Part shown: positions 55,430 to 64,000 of the stretch, one piece after another | Layout: each line of letters opens with the position of its first letter | Position numbering within the stretch: the first letter of the stretch is position 1 | Assembly (NCBI GenBank): GCA_014607495.2 | Contig: CP053154.1 | Span: 13,826,001-13,890,000 of the forward strand | Direction of reading: 5' to 3' | Length of the DNA stretch: 64,000 nucleotides | From: Carposina sasakii | Lineage: Eukaryota > Arthropoda > Insecta > Lepidoptera > Carposinidae | The notes under the pieces: model-generated | Told to the model about the DNA's origin: nothing | The model's database searches: none | The model's input: only the letters and a program-made list of their open reading frames with translations | Position numbers and translations under genes: made by a program

Positions 55430-55665
55430 AGTGTACAATATGATGATGATCTCCGACCGTATTTCGGTCAAGGCGACCAATCTATACGGAGATTGGCCAG
55501 GTACGCAGGAGATATTATAGTGCACAAGTGTGTGCGCAAACACATATGCACTCTCTATTCCGTTACTCTCATAGTCCGATGGGGCGGAAAGCCAACACGA
55601 CCGGAGAGAGATCAGCCGCAGGATCAATGGTTTTACGTGCTTTCCGAGGCACGAGCTAAGTGACA
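55430..55665 (+). repeat. Probable dispersed repeat with an incidental open frame
   Basis: CCGATGGGGCGGAAAGCCAA and CCGGAGAGAGATCAGCCGCA are typical of a moth interspersed repeat known from general experience. The 78-codon frame through it is not regarded as a gene. No second copy is in the window. Confidence 0.35.
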
Positions 55666-55700
55666 ATTTTGGAATATTAAAATCTGTACATGAAATAAAT

Positions 55701-55795
55701 TCATTGGTACAGGCCCGTGACTGGGATCGAACATACGCCTCCCGCTTGGAAGGTGCACGTCTTTACCACTGGGCTATCACCGCTCACACACAATA
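55701..55795 (-). repeat. tRNA-derived SINE head, family C (reverse)
   Basis: In reverse complement it has an A box (GATAGCCCAGTGGTAAAGAC) and a B box (TGTTCGATCCCAG), then CACGGGCCTGTACCA. Anticodon-arm pairing is poor. A partial copy is at 18153-18192. Confidence 0.65.
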
Positions 55796-56344
55796 TACCT
55801 ATAGTGTAAAGAAAGTATATAGTGTTAAAATTGTACCCATAGATATGAAAGAAAAAGTAGGACTCCAATGTTTTAGGTAGTAGGTATGCCCTGCTTATGC
55901 TTCTGGGCACTGCCGTGGTTCCAAAACTATATTTTGCACTCTCCTGTTTTTCCAGCTTTCCCGCCCTTTTTCGAATTTCTTATTTGAATCCATAAAATCG
56001 CTCGTAGATGTTTTCAGACCGCTCTTTTCCAATAAAAAGTTCCTACTTTGTTGTTATTGTAGCTCGTACTGTGGCGTGTTTCTTTCTAAAATGCAAATGC
56101 TGTGCATACTATAGTTCTTTTTAGACGATTTTTTCTTGGAACACGGAAACTTTATAATTTAGTTTATATAGTTTGTACACTTTTCTTCAAATAGTGGATG
56201 GAATGGTTAGAAGGAATAGACCTCGACGGACTTTCATTGACCAAGTTGAAGAAATGTCAGGTAAAGGGTGAAGGAGGGAAAGAGGTGTATCAGGACAGTA
56301 ACAAATGTATGTAACGTATTCGATTTGTTTACAAGTGTCATCCG
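55796..56344. other. Unassigned intergenic DNA
   Basis: No supported feature. Confidence 0.4.
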
Positions 56345-56535
56345 CCCCCTGACTACCTAATTTGCAATAGCAAAGCCGAAGCAAAACGGTAGCGAAAATT
56401 GTACAATATTCGCCTTGAAATGTCAAAGTTCCTTTAAAATTCATTTTACGTAATGCGAATTTGACAAGCAATCAGCGGTTTTTGTACAATTTTCGCTATC
56501 GCTTTGCTTTTGCTAATTAAGTAATAAGGGGGCCT
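56345..56535. repeat. MITE family H copy
   Basis: CCCCCTGACTACCTAATTTG to GTAGCGAAAATTGTACAATA on the left is inverted at the right (TTGTACAATTTTCGCTATCG to GTAATAAGGGGG). Confidence 0.75.
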
Positions 56536-57029
56536 TATATAAAAAATACATAAACTTTTAAACATTCGCTCACACACATCGACTGACCTATATAGTCTAG
56601 AACGCTCATAATCATAATATTTCTATGTATACTAGTTTATCCTGTGCTCATGCGGAGTTTCACTAGATACTAGACTCCTTCCGTGAATGTCTTAAGAGGC
56701 CACTAAGGAACTCAGGGGCGTACTTGAGCTAAAAACTTGTCACTGGTCATTTAAATCTATCCAAGATACATTGAACAAGGAACACTATTCAGATGATATT
56801 TTTAAAGTATCTATGATATCTACCGCATAAATACTAGCAATGCATCTATCTGAATAGGGCTTTACCGGCACTGTTCAATATTGTTTGAGTTCGGAATACT
56901 AATTGAGTAATTAGTGTGAAATGTCATCCGGTACCTCCAACCGGTGTTCCAATGAGATGGCTCAGTATGCTGTGCCTAATCATCTGGCTAAACTGTGGTT
57001 TATTAATAAGGTGCTATAGCAATATATTA
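56536..57029. other. Intergenic DNA
   Basis: About 56640-56770 is a reverse, partial copy of family G. The remainder is not recognised. Confidence 0.4.
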
Positions 57030-57506
57030 TACAGGGTGTGGGTGTCAGCCAGGCAAATACTGAAATGGTGAACAAGTATCATTGTGTTGAGTTATACGAC
57101 AGTGTTATTACTCGCAGGAAATGTATTTTTGATTTGATTATCAGTAATCTTTGCTCTCCGCGCCAATTGTATCGAGCGATCCTGTGACTAATTAAATGGG
57201 CTTATTGGTTATTGTGCTACATATTCTGTTTTCTGGATCACTTGTGACTCTCTATTAGGTTGATGAGTTATTTAAACTTTTTTGAGGGCAACTTTTTTTT
57301 TAAATCACCTTTTGGTTAAATTTTTTATTTTTAAGTCATTATCTAAGGTCTAATTAAACGAACTAAACTATTTTTACTTGAAAATATTTAAAAAATGTCG
57401 GAAAATTTTGGAATTTTCCTGCGAAAATTTTCAGTGTTTTCCGCCTCAGAATCATGGTCTGAAGTCATGGTATCAAAATTTACCTGGCTGTCACAAACAC
57501 CCTGTA
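57030..57506. repeat. MITE family B copy
   Basis: TACAGGGTGTGGGTGTCAGC to GGCTGTCACAAACACCCTGT, then A. Colinear with 7407-7885 over its whole length. Confidence 0.85.
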
Positions 57507-57529
57507 TATAATAAACAATATATATGTAT

Positions 57530-57620
57530 AATACTAGTCGACGCCCGCGAATCCGTCTGCGTGGACTGCAGAAAAAACGAAATTTAGAAATTATCCGGAA
57601 TATAAATATTTCCCGGGTTT
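57530..57620 (+). repeat. Dispersed lepidopteran repeat, CCCGCGACTTCGTCC type
   Basis: ACTAGTCGACGCCCGCGAAT, then GTCTGCGTGGACTGCAG and ATTATCCGGAATATAAATAT. Truncated. Confidence 0.55.
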
Positions 57621-57654
57621 TTTTTAACTGAAATAAATTGACAATAATAAAATC

Positions 57655-57850
57655 TCATCCCGGGCATACTGTACAAGTCAGTAGAGGGATAAGAGGGTCT
57701 TGGTGTTTTGTAGGCGATGGGCTGACCACCTGTCACTACTAACCGAACATGTACATCTCAACTATACCCTCAAAATAGGTCAGAAGTGGCACCATGTTGT
57801 TCTATCAGCCAATGGTGCTTTGCCTACCCCGTAAGGGATAAAGGCGTGAT
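57655..57850 (-). repeat. Dispersed repeat family F (reverse)
   Basis: CATCCCGGGCATACTGTACA to CGTAAGGGATAAAGGCGTGA, the reverse complement of 9785-10033 without its 3' tip. Confidence 0.65.
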
Positions 57851-57884
57851 TTTATGTATGCATGTATAAAATGACAATATTTTT

Positions 57885-58260
57885 TTTTACAATTATATAG
57901 ACAAACATTTGATCGCCATCGTGCCTGATCTTAAGCAAGATGCGGCCTAAGGTGGTACATGTTTGCCTAGAAAGTGCCTATTCACTCTAGCTTTGAAGAG
58001 ACCAATGTTGTAGTGCGCGGGAAATACATCGGGAAGTGCATTCCACTCCTTAGCCGTTCGCATTACAAACGAGTTAGCATAACGTTTGATGCGGATGGGT
58101 GGGATATCAACAACATAAGGGTGATACGCTAGTCTGTGTCTAGTATGGTGAAAAGGGGCTGGTGGAACTGTATTGTGAAGTTCCCACGCACACACTCCAA
58201 AGTGTATCCTGTAAAACACTAACAAGGCAGCAATTTTACGGCGCTTCATAGTCTTCTTAA
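57885..58260 (-). mobile_element. 3' end of a Jockey-like LINE
   Basis: The minus frame 58249-57947 encodes about 100 residues of a LINE reverse-transcriptase C-terminus: ALLVFYRIHFGVCAWELHN, RYANSFVMRTAKEWNALPDV, then FPAHYNIGLFKARVNRHFL. It is followed by a short 3' region (GGCCGCATCTTGCTTAAGAT, then CAGGCACGATGG) and an A-rich tail at about 57880-57890. The copy is 5'-truncated at about 58260 but has no internal stop. It is a different LINE family from 33808-34560. Confidence 0.75.
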
Positions 58261-58783
58261 GACTTATCTAGTTTAGAGAATAATATGAAAGAAAGTGCTT
58301 TTATTTACCTACTTATGTAATTAGAAAAATTATGAAGTCGCGGAGATTTACCTAACCCACATTGCAAACAGGCAGCTAATTAAGCTCAACATTCAAACAA
58401 CATTTTCGGCGAACACAGCGAATATTAAAACAGGAATCGCAAACAGTTTTAATTATGAACCGAAAACCATTAAAATGTTTATGCAGAAGAAGCAAGCAGT
58501 GTCCCCTACGTGGCTTATCTCTCTGACCGTATTCAAGCTTGCACAGCATAGACTATGTAACTACCTATAGGTAAAAGGCGATAGGCGCCTGTCTAGAGTA
58601 CCTTTGTATCACGTATGTGTATAAATTGGCTGGCGGATCCCTGATACTGCGATGTTATGCGGCCTCTTTACATGGTACGATATTTGCATAGGTTTAAAGA
58701 TTTGATCATAAAAAAATTGACAATAAAGTGCAATTTTCTAATATCTTGACTTGAAATGTGGTGATTAATATATAAATGTAAAA
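58261..58783. other. Unassigned intergenic DNA
   Basis: No supported feature. Confidence 0.4.
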
Positions 58784-59115
58784 TCTATATATATAATAAA
58801 AATGTAACGGATCGCTGTCTGTACATGGAAGATAAATGAGAAAAAATATTATACGAGACCTTTATCAACGCAAAAGTACCCAAAACAATGATTTTTGGAT
58901 TTTTTTTACTGTTTGTCGGTTTGTCTGTGCGTTTGTGCACGCTAATTTCAGAACCGGCTGAACCGATTTCGATGCAGTTTTCAGGAATATATTGTGACAG
59001 GTCCCACTTAACATATAGGTTACTTTTTATCCTGGGAAAATGTTATTATCCCGGATAATTTTGACATTTTGTTTTTTCTGTAGTCCACGTGGATGGAGTC
59101 ACGGGCGTCCACTAG
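58784..59115 (+). mobile_element. Helitron-like non-autonomous element
   Basis: 332 bp beginning TCTATATATATAATAAAAAT and ending GTCCACTAG, lying between A (58783) and T (59116), the arrangement of Helitrons (A|TC..CTRR|T). Near the 3' end GTGGATG and CGTCCAC can form a 7-bp stem. It contains the reverse complement of the CCCGCGACTTCGTCC-type repeats, which would then be 3' ends of this family in opposite orientation. No helicase is encoded. Classification is tentative. Confidence 0.45.
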
Positions 59116-60237
59116 TAATAAATAAAGATACAATATGTTTTCAAATGTACTATCTATTGTATTTTTACTATGTGTTAGCCCATGAGATTAGTGATAGTAC
59201 CCATCTATGTAACTTTTACAAGTATATTCTTTCATTTTCATATGGTTCCACTATACTTTGATATGCCAGCATAGCGTATCAACAGGTACAATAATATTAA
59301 AGTCCAAAGAATACTAATAATGACCCACGATAGGGAGTTGTAGTTGCAACAATGAGGTGGCCTTTGCCCAACTGTGGGACACCTGATGGCCATATAAAAT
59401 GACCCTTCAGTGTATACGATATTTATAAACGTTATTATCCCGAAAACAGGACACAAATCTTACAGTGTAAAACAAATACGCACCCTCAGGGTTAGCAAGC
59501 GGCCATTAATATTTTAAACTTCATTTTATTTTATGGGTCGAAGTCAAAATACAAACGGTCAAGTGTGTACTGTTCCAAAATAAGTGCAGTATTTTTTAAA
59601 TTATTCAACTTTGTTAATTTTAATGTTTATACTAACGGGCACACTGCACAGTTTACATTACCTTGTTTCAAATTAAATACCTATCAATATAATACATAGG
59701 ACACATAGGTACATAAAGACATACACGGCTGTGTTTCCAACTGTAGGATATTAAAGGTAAACCCATAGCCACGTTTATCATAGCGAGGATAGATGCTTAT
59801 CATCAGTGTCAAGTTGCTAGCTCATCGCCTGAGGAAATGTATCTAATATGTCTAATCAATATAATAAAAATTCGTACAACGATTGTTGCACTTGATTTTA
59901 ACCCTAGCTATTGATTGCTAATTTAACTATCATTTTACTATGAATTTGACCTACTTTCGCGAAATCTGCGGTTAAAATGATACTTTCAAGTCCACGATGA
60001 GGCAAAATTTCGCTTAAAAACCTAACTAACTGATCCCTAAAACATACACCTGTGCGGCGATGGCGTATTACTGAATATTTCAGCACTTGATTCCATGAAA
60101 CCCCATTTGTTACTGCCCAGCGATTAAACGTACTATGAAAAAATCATTGCAATTCGGGGAACTCAATAATTATTTACTCGTGTATGCTCAAATAATGATT
60201 TTGGAAATGGTTATTTGTTATTTACATACATAAATAT
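59116..60237. other. Intergenic DNA
   Basis: About 59715-59840 is dispersed family G (CACGGCTGTGTTTCCAACTG, CCCATAGCCACGTTTATCAT). No gene supported. Confidence 0.4.
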
Positions 60238-60486
60238 AATCACGCCTTTATCCCTTACGGGGTAGGTAGAGCACCAAGGGCCGGTAGAACCACATGGTGC
60301 CACTTCTGACCAATTCTGAGGGTATAGTTGAGATGTACAAGTTCGGTTAGTAGTGACAGGTGGTCAGCCAATCGCCTACAAAACACCAAGATCCTCTTGT
60401 CCCTTTACTGACTTGTACAGTATGCCCGGGAAGAGAAGCAGCTGTAGTATTATACGTTTTTGTTTTCACTCCCAGAACAGCATAAC
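60238..60486 (+). repeat. Dispersed repeat family F, nearly complete
   Basis: ATCACGCCTTTATCCCTTAC through GACAGGTGGTCAGCCAATCG to TTCACTCCCAGAACAGCATA. Best-matching copy is 9785-10033. Confidence 0.7.
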
Positions 60487-60852
60487 TTTTTCTACGGACC
60501 TAACTTTGAAGTCGTGAAAAAAATCAACTGTTAGGTACATACAAACTTATACTTCTTCTTCAGCCTATTGCCTATTTACTAGCAATTAAATATTTGTTAT
60601 TTAATTGTTTTTTAATAGGCATTTTCGAATTCGCTAAGTCACCAAGAAATAAGAGACCAATAGACCAGACAGCTGCGGAATTGTTGATCTACCATTACAA
60701 TGAATCCATCACAGGATACATCCTTTCTTATCACACATCCACAACTTTCTGATCTCTAAGACCCGTGGTTCAGCAGTCATAATCAGACCTATAGTGCCCC
60801 AAGCAGGGTCACTGCCAACTACGACAAACGGTCGTTCAATATACGTAATATA
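60487..60852. other. Intergenic DNA with a possible SINE remnant
   Basis: In reverse complement about 60775-60830 includes TTGGCAGTGACCCTGC, reminiscent of SINE family A. Otherwise unassigned. Confidence 0.35.
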
Positions 60853-61114
60853 TAGGTTGTAACAAAAAGGGTATGTTAAGCGAAAAGCTATATGAACAGC
60901 CCACTGTAAAGAACCTATCCACAAAATTTGAGACCCGAAATCACATGTTTATTTTTCCGGATAGTATGGAGAATTTTTAAATATCTCAGGAATTTTCATA
61001 CAATCTTGAAAAATAAAAATGTGATTTCGAGTCTTAAATTTTATAGATAGGTTCTCTATAGTGGGCTATTTACATAGCTTTTCGCTTAACATACCCTTTT
61101 TGTTACATCCTGTA
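60853..61114. repeat. MITE family D copy
   Basis: Left end TAGGTTGTAACAAAAAGGGT (first bases decayed) and right end CCCTTTTTGTTACATCCTGT. Long inverted arms as in 32881-33145. Confidence 0.85.
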
Positions 61115-61891
61115 TAAATGAGTATATTCTTTTGTTATCTCATATTCCTGTCCTTTATCGAATATCCCGCTATCTGTGTCACAAACTTTATTCTGACTTG
61201 AGTATCGAGTTTGGGACAAACACGAAACATTTTCTTGTCAAAGTAATAAGTTCTATCGGAAAAAGCGAAAAGACATTAATTTTTGTTGGATACAGTTATG
61301 GCTTTTTTCAGTGTTTTATCCAATATGTTTCGCCCTGTCTCTAAATACCGCTCAGTGTAGTCTAGTATATTACAAAATATTTGTTTAAAGTATAGAGTAT
61401 ACATATATAAAAACACATATAAAAATAGAGTATTTGTTTCAAGTAAAGAGTACACATAAGTTATAGAGCGCGCTTTATAAAATCTATAGGCGCAGTTATG
61501 AATAGGCAACCTTATGGTCGTGTCAATGTTAACCAGTGGAAAAACAAGAAAATTTTGCTTACGCTAAGTCTGTGCTAAGCACAGCTGAACGAGATTATAC
61601 TAGCTTTCTATAGCTTATGTATACTCTATGGTTTTAAGGTAGTCAATGACAATAAAGTCCATTTACCTACCAGTATTTTAAGTAACGGCCACCGGTGAGT
61701 TTATCATAATACTAATGGATCTCATCTCGATAATTATAATATTTAGACCAAATGAAACAACTCAGTGAATATAATGTCGCATTGTGCCACGTATTAAGGA
61801 AAGGGCTCACTTCTGCTTTATGAAATAAGTATTAATATAATTAAGTTTTTCAGTTATGTTGATCTGAATTTGACTGCTATAATACATACCT

Positions 61892-61930
<39 letters not shown>

Positions 61931-62352
61931 GACATGGCTGTGTTCTCATTAATGGTGTGGCCTGAATTGCAGAAAGCGAAGCAGTCATGAATAGCATAGC
62001 TGAAGGTCAGTAGGGTAAGCATGAACCTTTTTAGCCGCCGTAATCGCCGTGTGATGATAGCGTTACGGACTTTCGAGAAGTTCGTACTTGCCCCTTAGTT
62101 TAATAGTGCAAATAGTAGGGGCATATACTGTTAGTGTAATACGGGGCAAATATTTGCTTTACCTGACCAGAGGGCTGTGCGGAACCACTGTACCGACATA
62201 TTCTGACTAAAACAACAGTCCTTATAGCGTTATGCCGTTGTTATTATAGTTTTACATATGGGTGTAGATGTAAATAGATGACATGATTAATTTTTTATGG
62301 ACAATTTAGTGTTTATTGTGAATGTAAAAACATAATTATGTTTTGATTTATA
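61115..62352. other. Intergenic DNA
   Basis: A compound microsatellite at 61892-61930 and a short piece of family G after it (61932-61990). No gene supported. Confidence 0.4.
61892..61930. repeat. Compound (CA)n(TA)n microsatellite
   Basis: About seven CA units followed by about twelve TA units. Confidence 0.9.
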
Positions 62353-62655
62353 TAGAGTGTTTTTTCTTTGCCACCCTTAACGAAGGGTGCGTACTCTATA
62401 CATCAAATAAAGTAAGTTTATGGCGAAAAAAATGCTGGCAAACGATGTAAATTTTTTTGATTTTTTTTTGATTTCTACATCGGCCGAAATTTGTAGTCTC
62501 CAGTGCTAGTTTTTTCATAGACAGATATTAATTATTTCTCGTGAAAAAATCTTGCTACACGCGTCAATGTGCATTTATGCAGAAAAACGCAGTCTATTCA
62601 CTCAATTTTGGACCATAATATTTTGGAAACGTTGACGATCAAAAATCAGCCTGTA
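62353..62655 (+). repeat. MITE family A copy with deletion near the right end
   Basis: Starts TAGAGTGTTTTTTCTTTGCC and ends CAAAAATCAGCCTGTA. The segment with TTCCCAGGTATGCTTCC is missing. Confidence 0.75.
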
Positions 62656-62889
62656 TAGAGGAATATTTCTTATCCTAACAATTTACATGGCGCCAATGTA
62701 CCCAAAGAGTCATATCATTAAAGATTTGGCTTTTTAGTTTGTAGCCGGTTTCTCTGCCTGTAGTTAATCCTCTTTGAAAAAAGCTTATCGATAACTTTAT
62801 ATATTTAGGGCAGGTAGATAACTATTTCATTTCTTTATTGCGTATTATATATTGTTACATAAAACTAGTTTGATTATAATATTTTTATT

Positions 62890-62995
62890 CACTATGGGTG
62901 CGCCCACCACCGGGCCCTACACCCAATAATATTATATAAATAGTGAATGTTTGAACTTCCGAATTGTAACGCCTAATACAATTTCATTTATAAAA
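62890..62995. repeat. Rearranged copy of the repeat at 39646-39720
   Basis: GTGCGCCCACCACCGGGCCC (62895-62930 region) is the reverse complement of the 39646-39690 segment. The next part, TAGTGAATGTTTGAACTTCC to CTAATACAATTTCATTT, is in the same orientation as 39690-39720. Confidence 0.7.
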
Positions 62996-64000
62996 TATTT
63001 TTATTATTATATAATCTTATGAATTGGTACATCTATTCATATTTACGTCTGTGGGTTGTGATAACACTTTGTTACTTTATTTTCTACTAAAGTTAAAGTT
63101 ACATTGTCCATACAAAGTAAGCGTATAATGAACAAACTAAGAAAATTGTTTTACTATTTTGACGACCGATTTGGTGGAACGGTTTAATGGTACAGGTACT
63201 GAAACGCTGTCCCCTTCTTCCCCTATTACAGGCAAGAAGTGGACAGGTCCAGTTAATGAATTTAAACAAAAGAAAAACAATGGTAAAACTAAGTGATTAA
63301 AATAAAAAAACAATTTTTGAACACGAGACTAATTTATTAAAGTAACGCGATAACAGGTCGTGGGTGACTAATCCTGGTTTCTCCGATAAATATTAAAATT
63401 GTTTACAAAGTAGGCACGTAACTTTGGCGAGACGTATCCCCGGTAGCAGCCGAGGCAGTGATGCGAAATGTCCGCCGGGATGCTCGGCAGGTGTGGGTGA
63501 GCTCGGCGGGCAATTCCCGTTCGGTAATATTCGGCAAATCCAATTCCGAACGAAAACCAATTCCGAACGAAATCCAATTCCGAACTAAATCCTAATCCGG
63601 ACGTAATCCAAACGTAATCGCCACCGAACCTGGAATTTAACAGATCCGGTGTAAGGCGGTGTGCCTCTTTCCAAATCTGCCAATCGGGTAATGTCTCCAA
63701 ATAACAAATCAATTACAATTAATATTATCCGATTGGCAGAGACATTTACAAAGAAAAAATAAATGGAGCTGAGTAGAAAAAAATAATCCGAATATTCAGA
63801 TTTAGCAATTAAAAAAAATTAAGAAAAAAGGTAGAAGGTAACTACAAATAATATTTGCAATCTGAATATTCGGAATAGGCGTTGGGAAAAAAAACACAAT
63901 AAATAATACGCAATAATATAAAATACATTAGATTATATAAATACAGAATAAAATAAATATATATACCTATAAGTACGAATAATATTATAGAAGAAGGTAG
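62996..64000. other. Unassigned DNA with a 17-bp degenerate tandem repeat
   Basis: 63537-63620 holds four to five diverged 17-bp units of the type ATCCAATTCCGAACGAA. The segment around it (63420-63660) is more GC-rich and open on the minus strand for 114 codons without an ATG start, but no family is recognised. Short inverted matches (CTGCCAATCGG with CCGATTGGCAG) flank 63690-63740. Confidence 0.45.

Noticed and set aside
55427..55663. 78-codon plus-strand frame
   Set aside because: The sequence has the character of a common moth interspersed repeat, and the frame is not conserved in type.
63368..63712. 114-codon minus-strand frame
   Set aside because: It starts at a TTG codon, crosses a minisatellite and matches nothing I recognise; kept only as a finding about the repeat.

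Overview
The window looks like nuclear DNA of a moth or butterfly (Lepidoptera). It is AT-rich, host genes are sparse, and the intergenic DNA is packed with transposable-element families of lepidopteran type: RTE-like LINE ends, tRNA-derived SINEs, MITEs that begin TACAGGGTG, and a repeat carrying a CCCGCGACTTCGTCCGCG signature. The species cannot be named from sequence alone. No rRNA gene, intact tRNA gene, CRISPR array or prokaryotic feature was seen.

Three host genes are supported. (1) A two-exon insulin-like peptide gene on the minus strand (exons 4885-5053 and 4433-4593). It is split by a 291-bp GT..AG intron in phase 1 and encodes 109 residues with the full six-cysteine insulin B/A-chain pattern. 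(2) An intronless divergent ionotropic receptor of 610 aa on the plus strand (41742-43574). (3) A 157-aa secreted protein of unknown function on the minus strand (45957-46430), with a TATA box, an initiator-like site and a poly(A) signal. A possible further exon (54380-54528, minus) is weak.

Two large transposons stand out. A piggyBac-like element fills 1-2586; its left terminus lies just outside the window and its transposase is broken by a frameshift near 1300-1325. A complete Ty3/Gypsy LTR retrotransposon occupies 10820-16955. It has 320-bp LTRs that differ at one base, a 4-bp CTAG target duplication, one intact 1517-aa gag-pol frame, and an array of ten GGGTGTGTCCC-type repeats between pol and the 3' LTR. 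It is a very recent insertion.

Layout: 1-2.6 kb piggyBac; 2.6-10.8 kb repeats around the insulin-like gene; 10.8-17.0 kb Gypsy element; 17-41.7 kb repeat-rich intergenic DNA with LINE ORF fragments (27.0-28.5 kb, 33.8-34.6 kb) and nested or fold-back MITEs; 41.7-46.5 kb the receptor and the secreted protein; 46.5-64 kb repeats, including SINEs in both orientations, an 845-bp element with long terminal inverted repeats, retroposons with clear target-site duplications, and a Jockey-like LINE end. The three host genes have no visible functional link to one another.
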